Below, in pieces: positions 9,691 through 20,808 of a stretch of 64,000 nt of DNA. Numbering within the stretch: position 1 is the first letter of the stretch; each line of letters begins with the position of its first letter. The DNA is from Dendrophyllia cribrosa (Eukaryota > Cnidaria > Anthozoa > Scleractinia > Dendrophylliidae), in the NCBI GenBank assembly GCA_024195265.1, contig JAJLRJ010000011.1, forward strand, positions 22,650,212 to 22,714,211, read 5' to 3'. The notes under the pieces were generated by a model. The model was not told the DNA's origin, did not search any database, and worked only from the letters and a program-made list of their open reading frames with translations. Position numbers and translations under genes: made by a program.

Positions 9691-10308
9691 TTATAATGAT
9701 TGTGCAACACGAGCCATCGCAAAGAGAATGGCCCCCCGATAACTTTTGTAAAGGGCCTTGTTGCCTGCGCTGTTCAAATGAATTCCGTCATTGTCATAAA
9801 TGTTATTTGACGGCTTGACAAGGCCTTGATGTTGCCAACACTTAACTGATGACGTGTGTTTAAATGATTCTTGTAAGATGTTATTCAACACCGCCACTCT
9901 CTCGTTATATCCTTCAAAGGGTTGTGTTTTCCGAGGGATTACCTCACAGACAAGCATAAATTGAAGGCTGAGTTCTTTCAGCAATAATTCGGTAAATGCG
10001 ACGAGAGAAAGCGCAATTGTCTCCGTGTCCGCAGATCGATCACATAAATCGTTGGAACCCAGTTCTAGCACCACGATGCTGGGGGCGGTGCTGCGAATAG
10101 CCCGCAAATCGCACCGTATCATTTTGTCGACTGTTCGCCCTCCAATTCCTTTAAATTCGACGTCGCATACCTTAGCAAGGTCTAAGTTTTGATGGTATCG
10201 GTCATCCTCGCAATTCTGGCTGATAAAGTCCCTTTGTCTTCGAACAAACGAATGACCTAATATCAACACACGTGGTTTTGCCTTTGTGTTCATATTTATG
10301 AAACGCAT
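9691..10308 (-). CDS. SGNH/GDSL-type hydrolase carried by the Ngaro-like element
   Basis: A 205-residue intact frame. The four SGNH blocks are visible: block I RVLILGHSFVRRQ (Ser nucleophile, with GHS in place of GDS, about residues 14-26), block II GIGGRTV (Gly), block III LELGSNDL (Asn) and block V YDNDGIHLNSAGN (Asp and His of the catalytic set, about 170-182). The family hydrolyses esters of lipids or sugars; the substrate here cannot be told. The gene is on the same strand as gag-RT-recombinase and begins about 680 bases upstream of gag. SGNH hydrolase genes are known passengers of some Ngaro-group elements, which supports common ownership, though the element's 5' end is not defined. A host gene captured beside the element is the alternative. 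Confidence 0.8.
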   Translation of the reverse strand: MRFINMNTKAKPRVLILGHSFVRRQRDFISQNCEDDRYHQNLDLAKVCDVEFKGIGGRTVDKMIRCDLRAIRSTAPSIVVLELGSNDLCDRSADTETIALSLVAFTELLLKELSLQFMLVCEVIPRKTQPFEGYNERVAVLNNILQESFKHTSSVKCWQHQGLVKPSNNIYDNDGIHLNSAGNKALYKSYRGAILFAMARVAQSL

Positions 10309-10689
10309 CGAAGCATGTTAAAAAACCAACCACCTCCCGTGAAAATAAAGAAACATACTCAACTTCGTGTCAATTTTCTTGGTGTAAGGACGTCAACTTT
10401 CTCCTCACGGGCAGTCAAAGGCGAATTTTTCTTACAGTGTTAAAAACGTTTGCCTGCACCAAAGCTAGAGACAAAGAGGCCGATAACCAGGCCTCCATTC
10501 TCTTAAGTATGCTGCTAAGAAAGTCCCGGATGTAAAATGATCTCCGGACAAAGTCCAACCGGCGCAGCACGTTCCATAAAACCATTTCTTCCCCTAGGGA
10601 ATAAATTTCTTTTAATTTTCTCTTGGATTCGCAGCAGGAAGTTACAGAAGTATAGTTCACCTTGGCGCCTGTTTGACGTGCAGAATATA
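10309..10689 (-). other. Probable 5' region of the Ngaro-like element or LINE flank
   Basis: An 81-residue minus-strand frame (10415-10660) rich in Leu, Ser and Arg has no motif I recognise and may be chance. I could not find split direct repeats here matching the 3' side, so the element's 5' limit stays open. Confidence 0.35.
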
Positions 10690-11415
10690 TAGTATTTTGC
10701 TAGCTATTAGAATTGAGTAGTTTAATGCCTGCCAGTATTTTGTATTGTCAAAGTAGCCTTATAATATGCTACCATGTTTTAAAGAAAGTCTTTCACGTGC
10801 TTTTTCAAACCACCACTCTTGAAACGTATTCCAGAGGGAGAGTGATTTACTACATTGGATTAACATATGGTTTAAAGTTTGCTTCTCACACCCACATAAC
10901 GGACAAAAATCACTTTCAGAGATACCGTCACGGTAAAGGCTCATTTGAGTAGGGAGTATGTTGTGTATAATTTTGTATTGAAACATTATGAGTTTAACTT
11001 CTTTTGTAACTATAAAAGGCATTTGGTAAACTTTATCAACGTTATTTTCTAAAAAGCCGCGTCGTCAAAGTTTAGTTTGAGAGGTTGGTGGTACGAAAGA
11101 TTGCAGAGGTGATTAGAGAGGTGATTAGAGATTAGAGGTGATTGTGATTAGAGGTGTGGTAGAAGTATCGTTGAGGTTGTTTTGACCATGCGGTTTTAAA
11201 GCATTTTTTCACGCGCGAGGAATGGCATTGATAAGACCATAAAACTTCGTAAAGGGTACATCTAAATTAAACTTTGTTTTGAATTCTAAAAAGTTACAGA
11301 AGTTGCCTTGTTCATTCAGTAAATCTTGCACATGAATAACATTTTTTGAGAACCATTTTCTATAAAAAACTTGCTTCTTATCAATTAAAATATTACAGTT
11401 GTTCCATAATAGCTA
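10690..11415 (-). mobile_element. 3' part of an L1-like LINE, degenerate
   Basis: The minus strand reads the C-terminal part of a non-LTR retrotransposon polyprotein. First come KKQVFYRKWFSKNVIHVQDL and VPFTKFYGLINAIPRA. After an A/G-rich tandem insertion (gaggtgattaga units, plus 11105-11160) follow MFQYKIIHNILPTQMSL and a Cys/His cluster, CPLCGCEKQTLNHMLIQC. Stops and frame changes interrupt it, including a TAA just after KHGSIL. A second, shorter copy of its end lies at about 43420-43560 on the plus strand, sharing LWNTFQ-WWFEK. The order of motifs is that of L1-like ORF2 C-termini. Confidence 0.75.
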
Positions 11416-11961
11416 TTTTGTATTCACGGTTTCAGCGAGACACAGTAGTTCTGATGTCAACGCCAGGAAAAACTGTAACTCTGACGCGTACAGCTAGCCT
11501 GTACACGCGATATAGCGCGCAAACATTTTGCTGCGCATTTGGTACTGATTTGAGCTTTCAGCACCGAGGCATTATTTACCAAGATGTTTTCCGCGATCCT
11601 TTGTTCAAGACGGCTTTTGAAAATAAAATTGAACCCTTTTTATACTCATTTACTTGAACTTGTTTCGGTCTAAATTCGTTTTATTCCTCAAAGAATTTTC
11701 ATTCATATTCAACTCTGCTAAACGTGCGCGAATTCCCTAAATCAGCTCGCCGTCAATTTAAAACATTGAAAAGTACCCACACTTTGACTGTTTTATTCAG
11801 CTTGAAAAACCTGAAGTTAATTGGAGTTCACTGTCGTTTTAAATTAGGCGGACATCGACAAATAGTTATTGGCATCTATCTTCAAAAAGCTCTATGTTTA
11901 AGCTAGAACTACGCCCATAATTTTAGGGTATTTCGGGGGATGACCGCCATTTTGCGGATAG
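11416..11961. other. No gene seen
   Basis: AT-rich sequence with only short open frames (about 100 and 60 residues) of random composition. No motif or splice context supports them. Confidence 0.4.
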
Positions 11962-14900
11962 CTTAAGAGCGCCTGTCCGTAAAAATCAGACAAATTTGAA
12001 TTTTTTTGGCAAGTAATAAAAATTCGATTTCTTTCATATTTTAAAGTTAGATAGATTAAGGTATAACAAAAATTACTTGATACTTTTTTCGGCCAAATAT
12101 CTTTTTATTTAAAAGAAAAATTCAAAAAACGAAAGTCCGTTAAAATCGCCATTTGAGGTGGAAAATTATTGCACAACTTTGACAGTCTCGCTTGCAAAAA
12201 CAAGTAACGCTACGGCATTTAAAACATGAAAATCATATTTTGCAATCTTTAAATATCTAGTAGAGAGATTTAGGGAATTATTTTGTTGTTCTTTGCTTGC
12301 AAAATAATTTTATTTCGAAGACATATATTTTACTTCTTTAAAAGTACCTCGTAAACAAAACAATTTTCACCATGTGCTAAACCTTCAAACGGATCAAGTG
12401 TCTGTTGTTTAATTTTTATAAAGATGATCTTAGGAGTGCCGTAAAAATTTCTTTGGGCAAATGATTCAGAGCGACGCTAGAGCATTTCAAACTTCGTTAA
12501 AATAAGAGTTATTTGACCTTACGAGGTCAACTATCAATTTGCGGGTCACACAAACATTTCACTTTCCACCACGTCTTAACACAAAAAAGGTTAAAGTAGC
12601 CACATGGAAAAAATGTTTTGAAATTTTCTTACCTTATTTGTTGTAGAAGACTTATCCAGAGATCATTTTCTTGCATTTTTTCACCGTTCATCGTATGTCT
12701 TTTAGTCTTGTTTACAACGGCGATAAACGTCGGACGATAACAACGTAATATTAAACGGTCGGGTCAGCCAATCTTTGTTAAACTTTCGACACTTTTCAGT
12801 ATCACGGCATCTATTCAAAGGGCTAATTACTTTTTGGAGCGTTCCTCGGTTTTGTAGTGCGCTAAAAGATTTGAAATGTCACTTTGAAGTACAAACAAAA
12901 CCTGTCGGACGTTTGCTTTCAGTCTTTTTTCAGTTATGTCACGCAATGCAGTTTTGTTTGCATTTAAGGGGGTAGGGGTGCGGATTAGGCAATTAAATTG
13001 AAACACTTTTGCAAGTAAACAAAATAACTGTTTGGAAATATATTTCAGCACCATTTAATTTTCTTCGTTAGCAATATGTTCTAAAATATATTAATTGGTA
13101 GCAATAGCCTTTTGCGAGCAACGATTTTCTCCTCTCCCCAGCCTTGCTTTCCATATTCAATATTCATATTGGATGCTTTTTTCTCGTTTCCTCAATTTAC
13201 CTTCTTACCATACGAGTCGAGATGCCGTCTACTTGATGGAGCTGCCCCTGAAAGATGGGTGTACGAGGGCTTCTTGTGGATAGCATCATTCATGTGATCT
13301 CTTTTTCACTATAAATTTCCAGTTGCGGATCCAGCTTGCTCATAAGGAGAGGGGGTGGGAGGGGGAGTGAAAATGGTTCTGATAAAAGTTCGGTCCCTCG
13401 AGACTTTTTCTTCGCCGAAAAAGGGATGGAAAGGGGCCGCTTCCCTAGATCCGCCACTGAACTTAACTCGACAACTTTAGTTTACAACTACTTCCTTTAC
13501 ATTTCAAGTAAACAACGCTGCTCGACATAAAATAAGTTCGATCACATCTTCAGGTCCGGTAAATTTCAAGACAGATTTGTGATTAGAGATGTCCTTTGTG
13601 CACGAAATGTCATAACCACAAACTCCACCAACAAAGGACATAAACGAACAAGTGCCTTCCATTTTTGTGTAATACCTGGAACTGAACTCGAATCTTTGAC
13701 GTACAAAAACATGCACTTTAGCGCCGCCATCAAGTAAACAAAGACACTAGGTAATTAGCATAACCAGGTAGTGTTCACTTTTTTGTCAACCGCATTATTT
13801 AAACAGCATTAATTTTTCTTCTCGACAATTGGACTTGACTTAGTAAGTTCTTAGTAAGTTCTTCAATTTTCAGATATTCTCTCGTTATCAACTTTCAAAT
13901 ATGAGCGGGTTTCTAATTATTTTGCTACTGCCAAAAAAAAAATAGGTTTACTTAGTTTGTAACACCGACAATGGATTAGCCAAACATTAGTCCCATTGAG
14001 TCAAATTTTAAATTAAAGAAAATGCAACAAATGGTTCTGAATTAAGGCATGACATGAATTTGAAGTAAGGAAGGGAGAAGCCCCCCTCCCCCAAATCTAT
14101 GGTACATACATGTATCATCGACGGAAAAGAGCGACAGAGGTAAATGGTCCCACGAACCACACGTAACCCAAACTCACAGTAGGATTATTGACAAGTAGAA
14201 AACATCCAAATAAGTGCTCTTTTGAGGAGAGACAAAGAAAACATCAGTTGCAGTCAGTGTAACGGTTTGACAAACGTTTACATCATTAGTTGCATTGTAC
14301 AAATTGATATCTTTTGGGGAATGCATGTGGCGAATTTTAGATTGATTTTCCCTTTTTCGCATAATGTTTCATGAAGACAGTATCCTTCTGATAAAAAAAG
14401 AAAAAAAGAAAAACAATACGAAAAAAGGACAGAAATAGCTAAATACCACAGTGATCTTACAGGTGTAATTAGGTAAAAACTAGTGTAGTGACCATTTGCA
14501 TTTCACACCTCGTTTTTACTTACTGTGCAACGGCGAATAAATAATCTTTCCGGAGTAGAACAATAGAGAATGAATAAATGTGCTAACGTAACTGAAAAAT
14601 CTTTGTATTTATTTTTCTCCGCTGCAAGAGTTTTAGACATAGATTCGGTGTTTTCAAGCCCTTTAGCCCTACCCCTACCCCGCTAAAATGCTGACCAATA
14701 GCTGCATTGCGTGACGACACAAATAACTGCTGTCACGATCACGGCTTAAACGGCCCGACATGTTTGTTCATTCAGTACTTCTCAAGCAGTGATTAAGTTT
14801 ATCTATCCGTTAATTTTCAACCGAAGAACATTCTACAAATGCTATAGCCTTTAAATAAGATGCCATAATGCTGAAATGTGTCGAAAGTTTAACAGAGGTT

Positions 14901-15707
14901 TGCGTGCGACCTTTCATGGCAGTCCGCGGCCGGCGTGCATCGGACATTACAAATGAACAAGACTAAAATACGATGAACAAAGAAGGGATTTATACACAAA
15001 AGTGGTCTCTGAATCTGTCTTCTACCGCAAATGAGGTAAGGAAATGTCAGTGTTTTTCAATGCGGCTATTTTAATTTCATAATGGGTTAACACAGAATCA
15101 CTGTTTATAGAATTATTTGTGTGACCCGCGCACCCGCAAATTGATTGTTGACCTCGTAAGGTCAAATAGCTCTAATTTTAACGAAATTTGAAATGCTCTC
15201 GCGTCGCTCTGAATCATTTGCCCAAAGAAATTTTTACGGCAAGGTTGAGATCATCTTTATAAAAATTAACCAACAGAAACTTAATCCGTTTGAAGGTTTA
15301 GCACATGGTGAAAAATTGTTTTGTTTACGAGGTACTTTTAAAGAAGTGAAATGTATGTCTTCGAAATAAAATTATTTTGCAAGCAAAGAACAACAAAATA
15401 ATTCCCTAAATCACTCTACTGGATATCTAAAGATTGCAAAATACGATTTTCATGTTTTAAATGCCGTAGCGTTAGTTGTTTTTGCAAACGAGACTGTCAA
15501 AGTTGTGCAATAATTTTCCGCCTTAAATGGCGATTTTAACGGAATTTTGTTTTCTGCATTTTTCTTTAAAATAAAAAGATATTTGGCCGAAAAAGGTATC
15601 CAGTGATTTTTGTTATACCCTAACCTATCCAACGTTAAAATATCAAAAGAATCCAATTTTATCACTTGCCGCGATATGTTTGATATTTACAGACAGGCGC
15701 TCTTAAG
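11962..15707. mobile_element. Foldback element with about 1-kb inverted arms
   Basis: The left end (cttaagagcgcctgtc, 11962-11977) is the exact inverted copy of the right end (gacaggcgctcttaag, 15692-15707). From there the two sides match as diverged inverted repeats through blocks such as ggccaaatatctttttattt, cctcgtaaacaaaacaattt, gacctcgtaaggtcaa and cgtcacgcaatgcag, out to about 13040 on the left and about 14640 on the right. The 1.6-kb centre has no supported gene. TTAA lies inside both termini, but the termini do not begin with CCC as piggyBac ends do, and the bases outside do not match. It is non-autonomous, with clear arm divergence, so it is not recent. Confidence 0.85.
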
Positions 15708-16815
15708 GTGTTTCGATACAGTTTTCTGGAGGTGATACCTACATTTTTCAATGGGCATTTAAGCGGTCTTCTCCAAGTCAGATCAAGGTGAAATTTTACC
15801 ACTAACTGGTTTTTAATTAAAGTTTAGCAAGACATATTTTGTGGTAAAATGGATATAACCATGACGACGATAAACAAGGAACTTCGAAATCAGTAAAAGT
15901 GAAATTTTGCGCGTATAAGATTCCGCATTGAAAACTGTATCAAACACAAGGTCCCTTCAGGATGGAAAACAAGAATGTAAATTAAAGATATAAAAGAAAA
16001 ATCAAACGTTATAGTTTTTTGTAAGTACGAGAAAACATGATGCAAGAGTTATACGTCGAAAATACGAAAGACCTTAGAGTAATAAGACCTCAAAAATTGG
16101 CCACAAAGTGTAATTTGTAAAACATATTGTTTGCTCTTTTCACATTTCGCTCGTAACTTGTTGCGAGTAACAAACGTGACCGAGAAAACCGAAAATATAA
16201 TACTATAAATACTTTAATTATAAGTAGAAGAATGCACATTTTAAATACTGGCATTGTTGTCAACTATTCCGAATAAGTATGTCCACCATATTTGTTGCTT
16301 ATAAATTTAAGATGCCGCAATGGTCAATCGACTTTTTTCCAAGAATGAGAAATTTTTTTCTTACATCAGTACTTTACCAACTTGGCAGTCAACGAGAATA
16401 TAGAAACCATTAACTAATGCAGTTATTTTCTTGATGATTAATAAATTCTTAAAACTTAAACTAAGAAAAAATGTGTGGAGATCTGTGAAGAAAAAATATA
16501 TTTTGATCGCTGAATTGGATGAAAAGATAAAATTGTGCTCTATTCCGCTCACCCTACTTTGCTCAACAGATATTAAAAAGAAAATCGACATGAACTCCAA
16601 GCTGTTGATTTAACAAAGGTGTTCAAGAAAAACGTCCAAATTCTACAAACTAACACATAGATTAAGAGTCGTAATACTTGCACAAAAAGGGGAACGCTCC
16701 TTGTTATTTCAGGTTTTCATTGTAGAGCAAATATATTGTTATAACATGCATAATACATCATCATTTGAAAGCCATATCGAATAGAATGAAGCAAGACACG
16801 TACTGATGATAAAAA
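15708..16815. other. No gene seen
   Basis: Very AT-rich sequence. Open frames on both strands at 16361-16613 overlap each other and look random. Confidence 0.4.
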
Positions 16816-17910
16816 AACAGTGTACAATAAGGGTAGCAGCTGCTTTATACCAGAGACGAAAAAAAGGACAAACTTTCAAATTTTTGAGGTCTAAATTTTG
16901 TAAATGGCATTGTGGACTCTTTCAAATAGATAGAGTATTTTTTCTGCTAATCTGGACTGAACATTGTGTGAGATGAATTGAAGTTCCCGTTTTCAAATAA
17001 TTACAGACAACAGTTGTACAGAGGGTAATTTTCTGTGTGTGCGTTCGGTGTTCCTTGCATGCGACGGTAATCGAGATTAACTTCTAACGGCAGAGAATCG
17101 GTCACTGAGATATCATCACTTTAAATCTTTGTTTAAACCATTTTATTTCTGTTTTATATGGTAAAATAACAGTAAAATTCAAAAGTGTATTTAATTAAAA
17201 TAAAGTAAAATATTCAACCATACTACAAGCTCTAGATCTCTTCTTCCTGAGAATGATCATGAATTTCTAAAAAAAAGAAAAAGAAAAATAGATATGGATA
17301 AAAAATATCTTATTTTTGGAAAAAAGGAATAACATGTAGAAGCCATGCGTAAAGACATTCTTTTTTTATTAACGACGGTGCTCGACATTTTAGAGTCAAA
17401 TAATCTTAGAACGAAAACATGCTAATTAACACAAAGATAATAAAAGCAATAAAATTATCCAAACTAAAGTTAATCGAATTGGTTTGGCGATACGTACGAA
17501 GAAATAATGTTTAAATATTTGACTAAACCACAATACTCTTAACGCGGAAAAGCGATAATTCCAGTGAACAGTATAAAGGCAAAGTTATGGTACAGCAAAA
17601 CTCTGTTGATTATAAATAAAATGTACCAAAAGGCTAACAACTGTTTTACCTTAGAGATGAAAGAAAGGAAGTCTCGAGTTATAACGTTAAATTGCAAATC
17701 ATCAAGTTAACTTTTTCAAATAAACTAAATAACTTCACTTTTGAAGTCGACTAAAAATTGAATATTAAATAAATGAGTTTTGTATGTTCCCGTTTTAGAT
17801 TATTAAAAACAACAGCTGTATACGGCTTGACTTTCTGTGTGTGCGTTTGGAGTTTCTTCCGTTGGTCGCGATCAATTTATATCAAAGAGAATCGGTCATT
17901 ATTTTTAAGG
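16816..17910. repeat. Old direct duplication, about 800 bp apart
   Basis: The segment 16816-17120 and the segment 17615-17910 align in the same order: an accttagagatga-like block, tttcaaata, gttcccgtttt, acaacagctgta, then ctttctgtgtgtgcgtt and agagaatcggtca. Similarity is patchy and gapped. They lie about 2 kb upstream of the CUB gene's signal-peptide exon. They could be duplicated untranslated or regulatory sequence, or an old repeat; nothing decides this. Confidence 0.55.
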
Positions 17911-18355
17911 TAAGTTGTATTATCTTTGGTTAGTTTACTCCTTCTGACTTTGCGTTTTGTATTGGTACTTAATATAGTTTCTTTTTTTGAAGTTAAATAT
18001 TATTCAAGCAAAGATGTATAACACAGTCATTGTTTTCAAATAGAAATTAACCGTGCCAGAAAACGTAGACGAACAAAATATTAGCAGTATCGCTGCTCAT
18101 TTATCTTTTACTATTTGCTGATGCAGGAGAAATAATCTTCATAGCAAACACTTGCACTATCTCTGACATTTTTTTTCGTCTCCTCCGCTTTTTTGTAGCT
18201 AGTTTTGCGTTCAAATCCATAAGAAACGAACACATTTTCATTGCTGATATGAACGGTTTAAAAAATATTCGGCACTGTTAGGTAAAATGGATCAATAGTT
18301 ATGGAGAAAATATAACATCTTAAATTTTAGATATTTTTGTTTGATTTATAAGTTA

Positions 18356-18395
18356 ACATATCGTCATCGTCATCAACATCATCTTCATCAACAAT

Positions 18396-18431
<36 letters not shown>

Positions 18432-18462
18432 TTCATCATCATCTTCATCATCAAACCATTAC
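18356..18462 (+). repeat. (ATC)n microsatellite
   Basis: About 100 bp of atc/tca triplets, interrupted by ttc and aac. The open frame across it (poly-His on the plus strand) is an artefact of the repeat. Confidence 0.95.
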
Positions 18463-19530
18463 CGATATTACAGCTCTTCTCTCACATGTCGTTGTGTTTA
18501 AGCCTCCTAATAGAAATATGTTTATTGTGTAAGACTATTGTTAAAGGATTTTAAAAGGTATATTTTTACGTTGTTAGTGGTTTTATTTGTAATTTAACTC
18601 ACTTACTTCTTAGGGGAAGATGGGTTGAGATAGACGCATTTATCACTCGTGAACAAGTGAACAAGAACACGTACATCCTAAAGTGTAAGTAATACACGTC
18701 GCATGTGTTGGTAAAAATCTTCTATTAATTAAAAAAATGAACAGTTCACTGAGAAGATGACATAATTTATTATTTCAGAAACTCTGAATGACGTTGCCAT
18801 CTACAAAAACCATGTAGACGGTTTTCAGTTGAATTAGGTATGTTTCACTAATTATGACTTCCAATAGAAATTCGTTACAAACAAGAATCACAATTTTCAT
18901 TCACCAAGAATGGTTAAGGAAACTCACAGCTCACGGCTATTTCCAAATGACGTTGAAGTAAAAAGCAGCCTCTAATTCATGCAAACGATGGCGAAATATA
19001 GCAAATCACGAATATGAAAATACGAAATTCTTCCATCCTAGGCAATTTTCTAAAACAAGAACCTTACACGTATTGAGACGGCAATGTGTTCGGCAAAAAA
19101 GATGGATTCTACAGATTTGTTTGCACGTTTTGATAACAGTATAATTCTTCAATGTCAAAATATGAAATAATCATTCATACTGCGATAATATGAACTGCAG
19201 ATGAAACATATGAGTGATATTTTTTTAGGGATCCTATCATCTTAAGTAAGTAAACCTAAAAAAAAAATAAGAAAAAACTTAGGCTTGACCAAGTGTGGTA
19301 TGTTTTATCACTGCGAGGACAACAATTAGCACTCATGAATATGTTTACATAGGTGATTAAATTGTTTGTCATGATTTATAAATGCAATTTGATAACTGAA
19401 CACTGAATTTGTGTTGTTCAACTCCTATGTCCCTGCTCTTCTCCTGTGATTTCCTATACCTACAGGTGCGAGAGTTCCATGGAAATAAGCAAACGTGCAG
19501 TTGCGCTATTCCATGCAGCACGTCTGTAGC
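18463..19530 (+). other. Upstream region of the CUB gene; possible untranslated exons
   Basis: A segment 18614-18685 is flanked by cttcttag| and |gtaagt and has one open frame (GRWVEIDAFITREQVN then KNTYILK). A second acceptor (atttcag|, about 18778) follows, but joining the two creates a stop at once. The acceptor ctacag| at about 19465 could start the exon that contains the signal-peptide ATG. Untranslated leader exons of the CUB gene are possible; no core promoter is evident. Confidence 0.25.
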
Positions 19531-19597
19531 ATGGAAATGCTTTTCTTGCTGTCTTTGCTACTGTGGAATGAGAAGAACTGGGTCCTTGCTAGCCAAG
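19531..19597 (+). CDS. CUB-Ig-LRR gene, exon 1: signal peptide
   Basis: ATG at 19531 encodes MEMLFLLSLLLWNEKNWVLA then SQ, a hydrophobic leader with a plausible cleavage after VLA. The exon ends caag|gtgagc in phase 1. Its last base plus the first two bases of exon 2 make GAA (Glu), placing the first CUB cysteine directly after the leader. An in-frame ATG at 19513 would add MQHVCS; the next in-frame stop upstream is at 19486-19488. I prefer 19531 because the leader then begins near the hydrophobic core. The exon is too short to stand out as an open frame and is found through its splice partner. Intron 1 is about 1.05 kb and contains a minisatellite. Confidence 0.78.
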
Positions 19598-19808
19598 GTG
19601 AGCAGGAAATGTATATTTTACTGACAAGCGTACTAGCTAATTAAAAAATTATAAATTACAAACTGCATGGGAAGGTCAGGGAGCAGAAGGCCCCCTTCCC
19701 CTCCATCTCTCCATCATGTTTTCCATGATTAAGAAAACACACTGAACAACTTTGATTTTCAACGTTGGCTATATGCCTTGAAAATATCTTGTCAAAAATG
19801 AGAGTGTA

Positions 19809-20249
19809 ATCAGTTGGTAGCTGTCAAATGAGAGTGTTCAGTCGGTAGCTGTCAAATGAGAGTGTAATCAGTCGGTAGCCGTCAAATGAGAGTGTTCAGT
19901 CGGTAGCCGTCAAATGAGAGTGTTCAGTTGGTAGCTGTCAAATGAGAGTTTTCAGTCGGTAGCTGTCAAATGAGAGTGTTCAGTCGGTAGCTGTCAAATG
20001 AGAGTGTTCAGTTGGTAGCTGTCAAATGAGAGTGTTCAGTTGGTAGCTGTCAAATGAGAGTGTTCAGTTGGTAGCTGTCAAATGAGAGTGTTCAGTTGGT
20101 AGCTGTCAAATGAGAGTGTTCAGTTGGTAGCTGTCAAATGAGAGTGTTCAGTTGGTAGCTGTCAAATGAGAGTGTTCAGTTGGTAGCTGTCAAATGAGAG
20201 TGTTCAGTCGGTAGCTGTCAAATGAGAGTGTTCAATCGGTAGCTGTCAA
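19809..20249 (+). repeat. 28-bp minisatellite, about 16 units, in intron 1
   Basis: Units of the form gttcagttggtagctgtcaaatgagagt repeat head to tail about 16 times. Variants are cggtagc for tggtagc, gccgtc for gctgtc, and two 30-bp units with gtaatcag. The central units are nearly identical, which suggests recent expansion or homogenisation. There are no spacers between units. Confidence 0.95.
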
Positions 20250-20651
20250 AGTAAAAGTGTGGATATTTTTCATCCACCAGCCACAAGGTTTAAAATAAAA
20301 TGTTTGCTTTGCTTGAAATTTTAAACAGATTGTTTCACTGTTTCTTTTATATGTTTCTTTTAATTTTATAAATCTAATTTAAGTTTCCCTTCTCCTCACC
20401 CATAACTGCTATTATGCAGCATCGAGAAACATCGTGCAAACGGTTTTCGAGCTAAAGCTTGAAAAAACGAAACTTTTTCTCGGTGGTTTTCGTTGTAGTA
20501 CTTCACCATGTTACTACTTATGATACATGTAGTATGTTTTGACATTAAGAAAATTTCCCAACATTTTTTCTTTGAGGTAACTTTCGTGTTTGATTATGTG
20601 TTGACATTACGAGAAGAGTTTAAATGTTGATTAAAGTATTCTTTTTTATAG

Positions 20652-20808
20652 AATGTGGCTCAGTGGTAAACAATACGCTTACAAGTCCTAGGTATCCAAA
20701 CAACTACCCGAGTAACATGCACTGTGAATATTCGGTTCCCGTTCCAGATGGCATGACATTGATAATTAGTTTTCAAGACTTTGTCTTGGAGAGTCATAAA
20801 TCATGCAG
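20652..20808 (+). CDS. CUB-Ig-LRR gene, exon 2: first half of the CUB domain
   Basis: Flanked by tttttatag| and |gtgagc. It encodes ECGSVVNNTLTSPRYPNNYP, then SNMHCEYSVPVPDGMTL and ISFQDFVLESHKSC. This is the N-terminal half of a CUB domain: Cys1, the SPRYPNNYP turn, Cys2 in HCEY, the ISFQDF strand and Cys3 in KSC. CUB domains are extracellular beta-sandwich binding modules of about 110 residues. Start phase 1, end phase 2, both matching neighbours. NNT is a possible N-glycosylation site. Splitting the CUB domain just after Cys3 matches the end of the exon. Confidence 0.88.

Noticed and set aside
11962..15707. Assignment of the foldback element to piggyBac because of TTAA at the ends
   Set aside because: The TTAA is part of the inverted repeat (cttaag) and the ends lack the CCC start, so the evidence is too thin.
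18614..18837. Two candidate coding exons (GRWVEIDAFITREQVN and NDVAIYKNHVDGFQLN) before the CUB gene
   Set aside because: Joining them at the consensus sites makes an immediate TAA, and neither fits the phase of the signal-peptide exon; kept only as possible untranslated leader.
19809..20249. CRISPR-like array
   Set aside because: Units abut with no unique spacers, and the host is eukaryotic; it is a minisatellite.
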